A stretch of DNA of 64,000 nucleotides from Hymenopus coronatus (taxonomy: Eukaryota; Arthropoda; Insecta; Mantodea; Hymenopodidae), in NCBI GenBank assembly GCA_030762935.1, contig CM060890.1, forward strand, positions 63,118,765 through 63,182,764, in the 5' to 3' direction. Shown piece after piece: positions 45,470 to 57,045 of the stretch. Made by a program: the position numbers and the translations under genes. Below the pieces are notes generated by a model, which was given only the letters and a program-made list of their open reading frames with translations, did no database searches and was not told where the DNA came from. Numbering within the stretch: position 1 is the stretch's first letter; every line of letters begins with the position of its first letter.

Positions 45470-45640
45470 ATTGTAATCGCTGTGGTAACGTGTGTGACAT
45501 CACGGTTTAGATCCCGATCCACCAGATCAGTAAAACCAGATTTTTAGGTGGCTTTCCCAGTCGATAGGCGGATTCTGGAGTGTTTCATTTGTTGCCACGA
45601 ATATCGTGTCCCCTTTTTCCTGTAGCTATACTTTCTTTCA
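45470..45640 (+). repeat. tRNA-derived SINE-like element
   Basis: 'AATCGCTGTGGTAACGTG' (A-box region) is followed by 'CACGGTTTAGATCCCGATCC' (B-box region), then a body with 'gtggctttcccagtcgatag'. Boundaries are approximate. Confidence 0.45.
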
Positions 45641-45756
45641 CTGACATCTTTATAAGGGTTTGTACCAGGCGACGGTGTTTTGCGGTTGGGCGGTACAGGT
45701 GCAATTTGCAGAGGTTTCTGCCCTGACGTCAGCAGGGACTGCCAAAGAGTCTCCTT

Positions 45757-45758
<2 letters not shown>

Positions 45759-45795
<37 letters not shown>
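45759..45795. repeat. (GA)n microsatellite
   Basis: About 18 uninterrupted units. Confidence 0.95.
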
Positions 45796-45797
<2 letters not shown>

Positions 45798-45799
45798 CC

Positions 45800-46697
45800 T
45801 TCGGAGGATCCCGGCAGATTAGGGGCTTGTGGGTGAGGTTGAGCGGGTCTGATCATTCGAACTTGAAACGTTAGGGAATCCGGTCTATGCTTCCTCACAT
45901 CAATCAGATCTACTCATTCAGGTACCTCCCCTCATCCCTCTCTTCTAATGGTCATGGTAGAAGTAGAAAGTGCTGGGAGACTACGTGCGGTGTTCTACCC
46001 CGGCCTCTGCCCTCTTTCCTACCTTTACGTTTTACCACTCATTGATAAAAATGGCTAAAACACGCATAGAGACACACACACATGAAACCTCTTTCTCCCC
46101 CATTCTCCCGTTCTCTAAAAATGGCATTATTGACATATCTGCATATATTATTTGTTATTAAACACGACATTGCCAGAAAAAGTTAATATGATTCCATTTT
46201 CCATGCATCTCTTCTGTAACACAACCGAAATTTAATCAGGTTGCTCACTGTTTGACGTTTTGCCACAATTCTGGGACAATAAAGATTTACGATATTCAGG
46301 TTTTCATATTGAAATAATTCTCAGCGTGGGTTAAAATCTATCATGCTGTACTACTATCTGGCTGAACACAGATCGTGTATACAAGCACATACAACTCGTA
46401 GTCTATCCACATGCGGACATGTAAATGTCGATAAAACAAAAATATGGGATAAGGATTCGTGCTGGAATTGAGTTAGCGTATAAACGCGTAACGTATTACC
46501 CACAAAATGGCCTGTGATTCAGCTGCAACAAAGACAGCATCTATCAACTTCATTACTCGGTATTGAAACGGTTCCCTATAGCGTGCGAATTGAAAACTAA
46601 AGCATGTACTCACTCCTATACCAATTAACTGGGTTTCCAGAGATAAGTGACATTACAGGATATCCAAGAACAAAGAATATAATGTGTTACCATATAT
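45800..46697. other. No gene recognised
   Basis: Moderately GC-richer at its start, then AT-rich. Open frames are unrecognised. Confidence 0.4.
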
Positions 46698-46988
46698 TTT
46701 CACTTTTACTTTCTCTACACGTACTACGAATGTAATACATAGTGTATAGAGAAGGTAGGTACTGTATTTCACTCAAAATTCGTACCGAGATTTCACTAGA
46801 AATACATAATTTGAGAGCCTTGAATCAAAAAATAGCGTTTTAGAAAAAGGTAAGTGTGTTGGTAGACAGCATATCTCAAAAACGAAAAGGCCTATAATAC
46901 CAAGCCTATAATATCTCCCAAGGATGCGAAACGAAGATTTTCAAGAATATCCCCCTCCCCAAACTAACCTTTACATACATACTCCTTT
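46698..46988 (-). repeat. Hairpin repeat, 3' part
   Basis: Plus strand: 'ttactttctctacacgtact', an extended hairpin 'cgaatgtaatacatagtgta', 'ataatttgagagccttgaat', 'ggatgcgaaacgaagatttt'. Ends where a plus-strand copy begins. Confidence 0.85.
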
Positions 46989-47697
46989 TTTAAGTAGAAG
47001 GGAAATAGGAGAGTATACTAGGCTAAAGTGATACTGAAATATTTTAAAAGTTGGTTGCTATCCGATTGATACTCCTTTGTTTGTGCCGCCAGCAGTTGAC
47101 AAACTCCCGCATGAAAAAAGGCTAAGCATTTTCAAGCTGAAAACAATGATAAGAAATATCTCAGTAAATAATGTAAACGTATGTGTTTTAACGAGATATA
47201 CATTTTTTGTGTAATAAGTTTTTGCCTATATTTTACGGTTTACCAGCTATGTGGATTCAGAAAATTTCATCCAGAATAAAGAGGTCTTCAGAGGCTATTC
47301 CCATAAAATTCAAGATATACACTTTATTTGTCATGTAAATATCTTTAATATAGGTATATTTTAATCAAACTCGTTGGACCCAATTTTGAGAAAATATACA
47401 TTTTCGAATTTTTTTCCATGTAATGTGTAGTTTGGTGTAGGGGGATTTTCTTAAAATCTTCGTGTTGTATACCTACTAAACTTGAATACTACTTTGGTAT
47501 TTTACCAATTTTTCGTTTTTGAGTTGTCGTGTTCACAGACATGGACGCACACACGGAACATGTTTTTTCCAAAAAAAAGCTTTATTTGGATACAGGGAAT
47601 CCTAAAACGTTCCGATAAAATTCGGTATAGATTTTTTGGGTGGAGTACAATACCTTCTCTTCATATGTATCGTATACTATGTAGAGAAAGTTAAAAA
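46988..47697 (+). repeat. Hairpin repeat lacking 5' end
   Basis: Starts inside the family at 'ttaagtagaagggaaata' and ends with the hairpin 'tcatatgtatcgtatactatg' region and 'agagaaagttaaaa'. Joined to the previous copy in inverted arrangement. Confidence 0.87.
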
Positions 47698-47749
47698 AAA
47701 ATGCTCAATTACAACGTACAAACGTGGATTGTAGGAATTTTATTTTATT

Positions 47750-47855
47750 TTAATTTTATCTCTGCACGTACTAAGCATAAGTAGGTAGAAAATGCATTGT
47801 ATTCCACCCAAAAATTTGATGTCGAGATTTCACCGGAAATATATATATATATATT
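47750..47855 (-). repeat. Hairpin repeat, 3' end fragment
   Basis: Plus strand: 'tctctgcacgtactaagcat', 'ttccacccaaaaatttgatg', 'gagatttcaccggaaatata', then a short (AT)n. Confidence 0.75.
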
Positions 47856-49026
47856 TAAAGGTTTCTTGAACACGAAAAAAAAGAAAAAACAGTTTTGCTA
47901 GAACCAACTCCACTGCCGTATCCCTAAGTCTTAAATTCACAAGCCACCACTGGTAGTCTCCATCTTGACTGTGTATATTGGTTACTGAAAAAAACCTTGC
48001 TGCTTGTTGCGAAACCTGGAAATCCCTACTGGCCACCATGCGAACTGTTCAACTTATAATTGGCGCCAAGCAAAACTCGCCGCGAGGTTCTAGCTACATT
48101 CATATAGAAGATAGTGTTGTAAAAATAATGGTTGTTTTTAAAACTTCCAGTTTAGACTTAAACACTTATTATTTTATACGAAGTAATTAAACACATTCTT
48201 ACTTTATACGTCAAGATTATTAATTATTCACAAATGAATCATGTAATGCATCTGTTATTTATTATATGTAATGTCGTTTCACACATTAATTCCTGCATGA
48301 TAAGGGAAGTTAATTTGTTTACCTATATTTTATATTAAATTGTTTCATCAACTTAAAAACAGCTAACATGACCTTTTTAAAAAGTGTCCACCAAACACAA
48401 GTAATTTTTATTTTGCATTATAGAAATTAAATCAAAAATTTGTTCTGCGATTCAAAGAGTGCATATGACATAAAATATTTAAAATGTATTGGCTTGACTG
48501 GGGAATATGGCAAAAAGCTGAGTGGAAAAGGTCGCAGATTTAATTTCAAAATAACAAAGTGAGTCAAACATGGGGAAAATAATGACAAAAAGAAGAGTTT
48601 GAAACAGTATTTAAACAGACTAGATCAAACCTTCCATAAAGAATGGAAATTAGAGGTCACGTTCAAACTCCCAGTGTGGTTCGAAAGCTGCATGAATAGG
48701 ATTTCTCTGATGGTTTTAATCCATTTTGTTTTTTAATTCTTAGATCTACATGCTTCTTTGCAAACCTTGGGTAGCGTTAATTCTCTCGGATATTTTCCGC
48801 CCAGTTAATGATGCGGCCATTCAGACCCTATAAGTAAGGAGAATTTGTGCTTAATGCCTTGATGAGATTTCTTTGCACGAAAAGAATTTAATACTTAAAA
48901 GTCTGTCAGTTTTCTATTTTTGTAAACTTTGAGTTCTGCTCAGTTTCTCTGTTCTCAGGACGTTCTGATGGCATAAACTATCAAGGCAAATGACAAATTG
49001 ACACATATTTCCATGCTGTACAATAA
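47856..49026. other. No gene recognised
   Basis: A minus-strand open frame (47830-48039) and its plus-strand overlap (47978-48190) lie in a slightly GC-richer patch of unknown nature. The rest is AT-rich. Confidence 0.4.
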
Positions 49027-49310
49027 ACTATGCTTATCCGCCAGGTTTACTCCCAAAGTTGCGGATTCAAACCTGGCGGAGGACGATGGATTTTTTTGGG
49101 CATAAAAATCCTTAGCATGGCTTCCTTCGGAAAGGAAGCAAAGCCGTCGGTCCCGTGTCGTAGATTTACGGCACATAAAAAGAACCTCAAGCCTAATAAA
49201 GAGGCCTCTGAGCAAAATTAAACGGTATTTCACGCCCAGTATAGAATGTGACACTGAGAACCACAGCAGTTAAAGAGCGTCCATAAATAAAACTCCATTT
49301 CATTTCATTT
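49027..49310 (+). repeat. tRNA-derived SINE, family A, decayed head
   Basis: Same body as the copies at 1250 and 23606 ('CTTAGCATGGCTTCCTTCGG', 'CATAAAAAGAACCTCAAG', 'GTCCATAAATAAAAC'), in the opposite orientation. The tRNA-like head is degraded or truncated before the B box 'GGATTCAAACCTGG'. No clear target duplication. Confidence 0.8.
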
Positions 49311-49344
49311 TTTAGGACACGTCTATAAAAGTTATTGTCCCGTA

Positions 49345-49525
49345 TCTGTTATGTGTGAATGTCTTTGCCTCATATTCAAGAGTTTCAGAGATTGAATCTT
49401 AGTTAGAGTGATTTATCCATATAAGATTTTTTCTGGGTGCATATTCAGTAACTTTAAGCTCCATGGAAACCCTAGCTCATTTTATCGGTTTCATTAATCG
49501 TCCGATGTGACCCACCAGCTAATAA
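49345..49525 (+). repeat. tRNA-derived SINE, family B, second copy
   Basis: Shares 'TATTCAAGAG', 'GATTGAATCTTAGTTAGAGT' and the 3' block 'TTTCATTAATCGTCCGATG' with the copy at 29612. Its 3' end runs into a CA microsatellite. Confidence 0.68.
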
Positions 49526-49534
49526 CACACACAG

Positions 49535-49564
<30 letters not shown>
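49526..49564. repeat. (AC)n microsatellite
   Basis: Nearly uninterrupted, at the 3' end of a SINE, suggesting birth from the SINE tail. Confidence 0.93.
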
Positions 49565-49566
<2 letters not shown>

Positions 49567-49629
49567 TCGTTCTTCAGATTTATTCGGCCTTTAACATCAG
49601 TGGGTTTAAATGAATGACGGCATTATTAT

Positions 49630-49720
49630 TTCATTGAGCGCCTTGTCTCAAAGGGGAGGTACGGAATTGAACCTTAGACTACATGAATTGCGACTTCGTA
49701 AATAGGTTGATGTACTGGGC
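49630..49720 (-). repeat. Possible tRNA-like SINE head
   Basis: Minus strand reads 'AGTCTAAGGTTCAATTCCGT' (B-box-like) after a tRNA-like segment; body unknown. Confidence 0.3.
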
Positions 49721-49984
49721 AGTGTAAAACTTTTTTCAACAGGACATGTTGTGTCTTCTATACACGCGAATTGGAAGTGATCACAGAATTTGCATAGGTT
49801 AGTGCTACTTCCGAACTGGAAGAACGCGTTACCTAGCAGCATAAATGCTGCGGTTGCGAGTTCACGAGGCGCAAGCGAATGTTCCAAATGTAAATATTGG
49901 AAAGTTACAATACAAGTCCTATTTCACTAAGGTGACCTTAAACCTATAGACAATCACTGTTTCTGCCACTACCTTTCACATGCA
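49721..49984. other. No gene recognised
   Basis: Contains another weak B-box-like string ('ggttgcgagttcacgagg', near 49850). Nothing firm. Confidence 0.35.
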
Positions 49985-50140
49985 AAATTTTTGGTGCTTT
50001 TGATTTTGGTTAAAAAAAATACATTTAAACATATATAGGTACATAAAAATAAGATCCATATCTTAAATTTTCTGGGAATAACATTAAAGCCCACTTTATT
50101 TGCAAGGAACTTTTGTATAATCTCGTATAACCGATTATGG
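49985..50140 (-). repeat. Hairpin repeat, middle fragment
   Basis: Plus strand: 'tccatatcttaaattttctg', 'gcccactttatttgcaagg', 'aacttttgtataatc'. Confidence 0.65.
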
Positions 50141-50421
50141 TTAAGTGATAGTCGAAAACGTGTTAATATCCTTAAATTATTTAACCCATGGCGTTACAGC
50201 CCCTTGAAGAGCCAGAACCTGCCTCACTACCAAAGCCCATTCTTTCCTATCTTGCATTCTCTTCCTACATCCTCTGCTATTCAGCTCCTTCATATCCATT
50301 TCTTCCTCTAGTCTTTCCTCACGCCTTCTTAAACCTGGTTTTCTTTTACATGTTCTTTGCAAGTGCTTCTCACTTATTTCTGTATGTCCTGCTCATTTAT
50401 GTCTTGAATTGTTAGTAAAAT
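50141..50421. other. No gene recognised
   Basis: Open frames on both strands without recognisable domains. Confidence 0.4.
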
Positions 50422-50945
50422 TCAAAAGTCAGGGGTCATCATAGAGCTCATAAAGTTATTTATTAGTTCTAATCCACCATTCATATTTGGGTCCATAGAT
50501 TCCCATACTGCGATTCCAAGCTCGTCAGACTTTAACATACACAAAGTTTCTGCTGCATAAGCCACTACAGATTTAATTACTGTTTTACATATTTCCTTTT
50601 CTTTTCTTTTTTTTTTCCCTTTTCTAGAAAGATCTTTGAATTTCAAAAGGTGAAGCAGGGTTCAATAACATCCATTTCCATGTGTAATCTTTCTTTAACT
50701 TCTTTCCCTATTGTGCTGTTTTCTCTTGTTCTTGGTATTAAGTGTTTGTAATTGTGACCAATATCTTTTAAAACACACAATTTATTCAACATAACCTTTT
50801 TGGTATTATAAGCCGTTTCTGAGCTATCCATTATTATTTTTTTGAAATGTTTAATGAGATTGACATCTTTTTGCCATCTTGTTACAATGTCATTGGAATT
50901 GAATATTGTATTCTTCAAAATAAGTGACTTAGAAAGCCACATTGT
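50422..50945 (-). pseudogene. LINE C-terminal relic
   Basis: The minus-strand frame 50646-50422 reads 'ICKTVIKSVVAYAAETLCML', the post-polymerase 'KTVIRPVVLYGAETWTLT'-type block of non-LTR retrotransposons, then a decayed continuation. The preceding frame (50942-50643) is Lys-rich and may be more of the same element. Related ends lie at 56.5 and 62.2 kb. Clade is not determined. Confidence 0.6.
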
Positions 50946-51211
50946 ACCAGATATGGGTTTTTCCCTTCTCGCAGCAGTTCTGTAACTCGGAAATTGGTAT
51001 GATCTTCTGCTGGTCAGCTACACCCTTTTGTGTTGTCAGGGCCCTAAAATAATCCCCCTTGAGATGTGTTCTCAAGTCCCGGAATACGTAAATGTTACAG
51101 GGAGGCAAGTATGAATGAGGAATCTCAGGAGCCACAGAAATGTTTATAAAATTGCTTACTGAAATTGCTGTGTGAGAAGGAGGACTGTCATGATGCAATA
51201 CCCACTTGTTC
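50945..51211 (-). pseudogene. Mariner transposase, C-terminal relic
   Basis: Minus-strand frame with 'WVLHHDSPPSHTAIS' (second catalytic Asp block), 'PPCNIYVF' where PPCDFFLF-type sequence is usual, so the third catalytic Asp is Asn (codon at 51094-51096), and the end block 'ISELQNCCEKGKTHIW'. It is cut at 51211 by a hairpin-repeat copy and lacks the N-terminal two thirds. Its relatives are of the same broad type as the element at 19 kb rather than that at 6-7 kb. Confidence 0.8.
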
Positions 51212-51998
51212 TTTAATTTCTCTACACGTACTATGTACAATGTGTATAGAGAAGATATTGTATTGCACCCAAGATTCGAAGCCGGGATTTCATCGGAAAT
51301 ACATTTCTCAGCTTCCTGAATAAAAGAAAAATAGAAAAATGTCCGTGTGTGTATCTGGGGGCAGCATAGCTCAAAAACAAAAAAAAGCAATTAAATAATA
51401 AGCTTGGTATTTAAGTTTAGTATCTCAAAAGGATGCGACACGAAGATTTTCAAGAAATCTCCACACCCTCAACTAACCTTTACATGGAAAAAATTCTAAC
51501 GATTTTGATTAAAATATCGTATATTAAAGATATTTATCTGACAAATAAAATGTATATCTTGAATTTTCTAGGAATAGACTCTGAAGACAACTTTATTCTG
51601 GATGAATTTTACGCAATTTTGCATAACTGCTAAACCGTAACTTACCACACCAAAAAATGTAGAGCACATTAAAACACAATTTATGTTATATAATTTTTTT
51701 CGCGGAGTTGATCGTTTTTTATATATTCCTTGTTTTTGGTTTCAGTTTTAAAAAATTACTTTTCTCATACAGGAATTTGTCAGCTCCTGTCCATACAAAG
51801 GAACTTCAGTCACATAGCAACCAGATTTTGACTATCACTTGGTACTCCCTTATTGCGTTTCTATTTACAAGGAAGCAAGTAATAAGACTATTTCTGATAA
51901 TTTTTTCTCAATTCGCATGAAGTAAATAGAAGCATAAGCTTGTTAACAATTTGTTGCAGAGATGTAGAGAAAGTCATGTGAATGGAACACATCAGATT
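51212..51998 (-). repeat. Hairpin repeat, full length, well preserved
   Basis: Plus strand: 'atttctctacacgtactatg', hairpin near 51215-51250, 'ggaatttgtcagctcctgtc', ending 'gagatgtagagaaagtcatg' and 'gaacacatcagatttttttt'. Confidence 0.92.
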
Positions 51999-52267
51999 TT
52001 TTTTCAATCTCTCGTTACAGTCTCTCAATATAGTTTTCCTATTCCTCCATGACTGTATCGTAAGTCTCGGAAGCTCCACTATTCTAACCAGAATAATGCA
52101 TTTATTCGTCTGTCAAATAGCTCGGGTAAAGTTGGTGAAAAGCTCTTCCAGAGAAGGGTAGCAAATGACGTCCACGCATATATTCTTTGAATTTTAGGAA
52201 AAAGGTGAGGTTTGGTATACTCATGTCCGGGCTGTAGAAGGGTGCATATTCGCGCAGTTTTTGGGCT
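51999..52267. other. No gene recognised
   Basis: Spacer between two hairpin repeats; nothing supportable seen. Confidence 0.4.
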
Positions 52268-53050
52268 CGTGCGAGATTATTTATGTAAAATCATTACAAA
52301 TGAATAAGACTTCTAGGATAATTCCAGAAAATTAAAGGTGTATTTTTATATGTATGAGAAAAAAAATTTAAAAATGTTCCGTGTAAAGAAGTCAATGCTC
52401 GTTTGAGCCAGAGTACCCGTGCGCACTATACACAAACCTCGGAGCACTGATAAAGGGGAAGGTAATAGTGACTGGGAAAATGTCATAGCACACCTTTCCT
52501 TGCGTTCCAACACTTAATTCAGCCGTGACGATAGGTTGTCCTCAAGTCTGAGACATTCCATACTACGGGCATACCCCTGTGAGTAAGTAAGTAAATCGGT
52601 GCTTTTTGGAGCGCAACCAATCTTCATTAGTGTGATGAAAAAGGTGTTTTAGGGTAGGAGATATTTAAAAATGTTTGCATCTCGCCTTTGGAAGACACGA
52701 AATTTAAATAGCTGTTTAATGGTTATCCGTTTATGAGTTATCTTGTTACCCGACACAAAGGACCTATTTTGGATTCAGAGATCCAACATCAATGGCAGTA
52801 GCAAGGTTTCTATGATAAAATGTTCAAAAGAATGATACAAAGAAAAATACTTCTAAAACAATAAAGAGAATTATTCCAAATTCAAACTTTTAAGAACAAA
52901 ACAAAGCATTGATTCCATTAATAATACTTTTATTATATTTTATACTCACATATATTCAAAATATGTATTACTGGTGAACTCTCAAATCTATTTTTGAAAG
53001 AATTGCAATAACTTCTCTATCTACTATGTTCGTGGTAAAAAAAAAAAAAA
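52268..53050 (+). repeat. Hairpin repeat with unidentified 250-bp insertion
   Basis: Recognisable at 52280-52388 ('gacttctaggataattccag', 'aaaatgttccgtgtaaag') and from 52645 to the end ('ggaagacacgaaatttaaat', 'ctctatctactatgttcgtg'). The GC-richer 52390-52640 between them breaks the family order and is probably an old SINE. Confidence 0.7.
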
Positions 53051-55624
53051 AAAGTAAAAATGAAACCTTTCCACCTAAGTATAATTTACAGGCTTTTAGA
53101 TACACAAAATGTGAGCAATTATTAAAACGAATGCTAATATATCAATACTTTAAGTTAATTAAAGAATAGCTGTTATATGAATATTAAATTTTTAAAAATG
53201 AAATTATAGATTTTATTCCGAATGTATAATGGTTAGATAATTGCAATGTTTCCAATAGTTCGTAACTATTTGAAATAGTTCAGAATTTATCGCTTTATAA
53301 ATTTAGATAAGTTAAAAATAACTGTTGTAAAACAGAGAGACATATATGAGGAATTTGTTCAAGACGGCTCATGCCGCATTGAAATGCAGCATCAGAGTTT
53401 GCCTCGTAGCAGTTATTTGCAGCTTTACTCAACTCCATAATGTTAATTAATGGTGTGCTATTTCCACATACACCATACAAGTAATGAGTATAAATAACGA
53501 TGGTTGTAAGCTAAATACGCATCACGCGTAGTAGTACGCAAACATCATAAAATATGATCTTTTCCCTGACATATTAAGTGTATGAATGCACTCATTTGTT
53601 TGCGTTGGGTAAATGCATACCAAGTTCATTGTGAAATCCATTTCAATTCAGAGCCGTATTTACGGTGTGACACTATTGAAACGCGACCGTTTATTATTCT
53701 CGGAATGAGTGATAAGGGAATGAGTATTCTCCAGAGATGTAACGCTAACCGTCCATAATTTTCATGGTGCATGCGAGGTGTTTTCTGAACGGATATCGAA
53801 CAGATATCCACCTGGTTAAAAACCGCAGATCCATTTCGCGGTTCAGTTGCTGCGACTCGTTCCGCATTTTCGCTTCTCTGACGAACCAGAATTGTGACTC
53901 GTATTTTTGTACCTTGTTGTTATAAATGTGTGTTCTGCTTGAAGCGTTTTTACAATTTAAAATGTTATGCTTTATCGATATTTATTTTATGTAATAAAAC
54001 GAAAACAATATTAATCGTTTCATCTGCAGAACACATTTTACATTTATTAGATTTTTCCCAGAGCAAAACTGACCTCGGGAGAAGCGATACTATAATCGTT
54101 AATAACATAAAGCTACCATGCCCTTTTAGAAGAAAACCTTAACATGTGCATCAATTCATGTTTTGAGGCACCTCGAATCTTAAAAAGTGAGAAAAATGGT
54201 AGGTGCTCTCGTGTAAAACACTCTTCCAAATTCAGCATTTTAATGGATAAAACATGACCATTCTTACTAATTCACTAAGCCCAAGAAATCCTTACATGGG
54301 AGAAGAGAAAAGGTTTTACTAATATTTATGTTGAATAAAATATATACTTTATACACATATACTAAAATGTGTTCATTTACTGTTAAAAATCTATATTGAA
54401 ATGAAAATCATTTCCATTCAAATTTTCATTTCGATATAGAATTTCACGCTTGTGCTTTCTATGACTGTTCATTGCCTGCTGATCTGCATAAAATTACAGA
54501 CAATTGGAAGGGGTACATTAACCTCCAATAATGTTTAATTATATATACAAATTATAATAATATTATCATTATTTCCCGAATCTAAACTTATAATATTACG
54601 TAAGCAAATCAAAGTAGGTCATGCTTTTGGCGTCACAGAGACGAGGAAATCAATAACCCAGGGCATGCGCGCTAGCTCTACTTCCAAACAAAATGTTTAT
54701 TTTGTGAGAATAGTTGTGCTTACATACCTTTATCAGTAGATATGTATTGACAGGGGCTATATCAATGAAGGTTTTAATTTCATCTGTGGAAAATATCTGT
54801 ACCCTACCGATTTCTATTTTAACATGTAGTACAACTTCTTATATTGGGGTATATCAATTCCATATGTTACATTTGGAGTAGTTTTTAATACTGAATAATT
54901 TGTCCATAAGGGTGAGATTTCATGATTTTTGACATATGTTTAAAAATAAACTATGAGGACATTTTCCGAACATGAATTTACATTGTTTTGTTGTTCTCCA
55001 TACCATGAATTTATCACATAACTTTGCGTATATATTTTTTTAATTTCCGTGGAAGTAAATTGTTAACAACATTACTCGCCTCCTCTCATTTCAGCTGTCT
55101 GCATGACGAATAACAACAGTGACGGTTTTCCTTGAGGATGGCGCACAAGAATGCGATACAAGTTCGTGTAGAATGTAAAAATTGATTATTTCCGAATTCA
55201 GAAGGATACAAAGATTCAATGTTCACAACAATTGTGTTACGTGAAAAATTAAAACATAGGCGATATTTTAATTGTGCACATGCTAATCAGCATGGCAAAG
55301 CTAAATTTAGAAGTATGGCTATAAAATATTTAACTATATTAAGAGTAATAATGCTCGAGTTTATATGATAATACCCTTATATCGATACTGCGTGGTCTCT
55401 CTTTGTATACCATTAACCTGACATTGATAAATTTGTGTCAAGAGTTACGTCCGAAGAAAAGTTTGTAAAGTCTCATTTGAGGAGAAAGATTGCAAGATAT
55501 TTTAGTAACCGGCCACTCGCCTTTAAAATTAACTAGCTCCTCCACTGCTGACTGCATATGCCGAACAACGCTCTTAATAACTCCTGGTGGTATTGAGTGA
55601 GTCACATTTCCCCTCCGTTTAGCA
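53051..55624. other. No gene recognised; repeat-poor
   Basis: No known element is recognisable. Open frames are short. A short near-inverted pair occurs at 54395-54440 ('tctatattgaaatgaaaatc' and its reverse complement in 'aaattttcatttcgatatag'). Confidence 0.45.
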
Positions 55625-55770
55625 GCTCTTAGGCTTTAACCAGTTATGTTAAAATCACCCAGTATGAGGAGGAGTTCAGAAACTATTCCCTAAAAGATCA
55701 AATATATACATTCCATTTATCATGAAACTATCTTAAACCTATGGTATTTTAATCAAGAGTTTAAAATGGG
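55625..55770 (+). repeat. Hairpin repeat, degraded middle fragment
   Basis: 'ggctttaaccagttatg', 'ggagttcagaaactattccc' and 'ttatcatgaaactatctt' follow the family order. Confidence 0.6.
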
Positions 55771-56480
55771 GATGCGCAGAAAATGCCGTTACGTTAAAAT
55801 TTACTGACAGCGAATTTATGGATTTCCAAGTAGCAGGCTAACCTTTAATTAAAATAAGGATATTGATAATGCCAAACAAAATAGCTTGCAAATACGTCCT
55901 ATGAATACATTGCGCTATCTGTTTCTTCCTCATTGCTAAATGTTCAAGCCAAGACCGTTGTACAGCGCACAGAACCTCTGCACCTTGGTTTGCACGAGTG
56001 AGATTTTGAGATGCCCTAGGTTATAGAAATGTGCACTCCATGTGGAAGATAATTACCTGGACGCATGGCGTATTATGCAAGTGGTCTCGAGGATTTTAGC
56101 TCACTCATTAATATTAAGAATAGTACTGGTATTTTAAAATATTCTTGAACACTTTTTTAGTTTCTTAATCGTTGGCATATAAAGCAGTTTTCAAGATAAG
56201 GCAACCATTTTAAATTCAAAATAAAAACATATATTTTTCTGGTATTTTGAATATTTCAGATGTGTATCAGAAGTTCTGCGTATCAAAGAGCTAATTGTAG
56301 GCATCTAAGTTTGCATATTAATGCCAGTCAGGTTTATGGAGGACATATTCTCCTTCTAGAGATTTTTCTTTATGCAAATTTGTATTTCCTAAGGAGAGGA
56401 TAGTTACTAAAAGCAGTGTATCAAATAAATTATAATGTAAGAAACATATTATAATTATTTCTAAGTTAAAAACTAAAGTA
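55771..56480. other. No gene recognised
   Basis: AT-rich sequence; nothing supportable seen. Confidence 0.45.
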
Positions 56481-56529
56481 ATGGCGTTCCATGGAAGATA
56501 CCTAGTAAGAACAAAAGTAGCAAGAGAAG

Positions 56530-57045
56530 ATAAAAGTGTAAAAACAGGTTCCACACTTTCAGTATTTGGGCTGCAATATAACTTATGAACAAGAATAAAA
56601 TAGAAATAGAAAAATGCAGACATTTCAATTACTTGTGGAACAGTCAGACGGACACTGAGTTACTAAAGAAACGCAGCTAAGATTTTACTCAACGATGACA
56701 CTACCCTAGCGATGTATGGAAGTAAGGCCTGCAAAAAAGCAAAAATTCAAGAACGGAAATGAGCTTCCTACGGGCTGTGAAGGGCTATAAAAGGGAAGAA
56801 CATATTACAAACGAGAATATTAGAGAGGAACTAAAAGTACAGCCACTTCTTCACAAATAGAAGAACACAGGAACAATTAGACAGAGCATCTATAAAGAAT
56901 GGCAGAGAACAGAATACCAAATATGGCATTGAGGAACAATGGTAGGAAGATCCTGAAAACGTGGGCTGAACAGATGTGATATCGGAACAGGAATGGACCT
57001 AATCCGTAAAAGAAGATAATGATATATTCCCTAAATTGTAAAAGA
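56530..57045 (+). pseudogene. LINE C-terminal relic
   Basis: Plus-strand blocks in order: 'LPAMYGSKACKKA', 'MSFLRAVKGYKREEHITNEN', 'IREELKVQPLLHK', and later, after shifts, 'WAEQM'. This is the conserved tail after the polymerase of one non-LTR family, also seen at 62.2 kb. Frameshifts and stops abound, and upstream polymerase motifs were not found. Confidence 0.7.
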
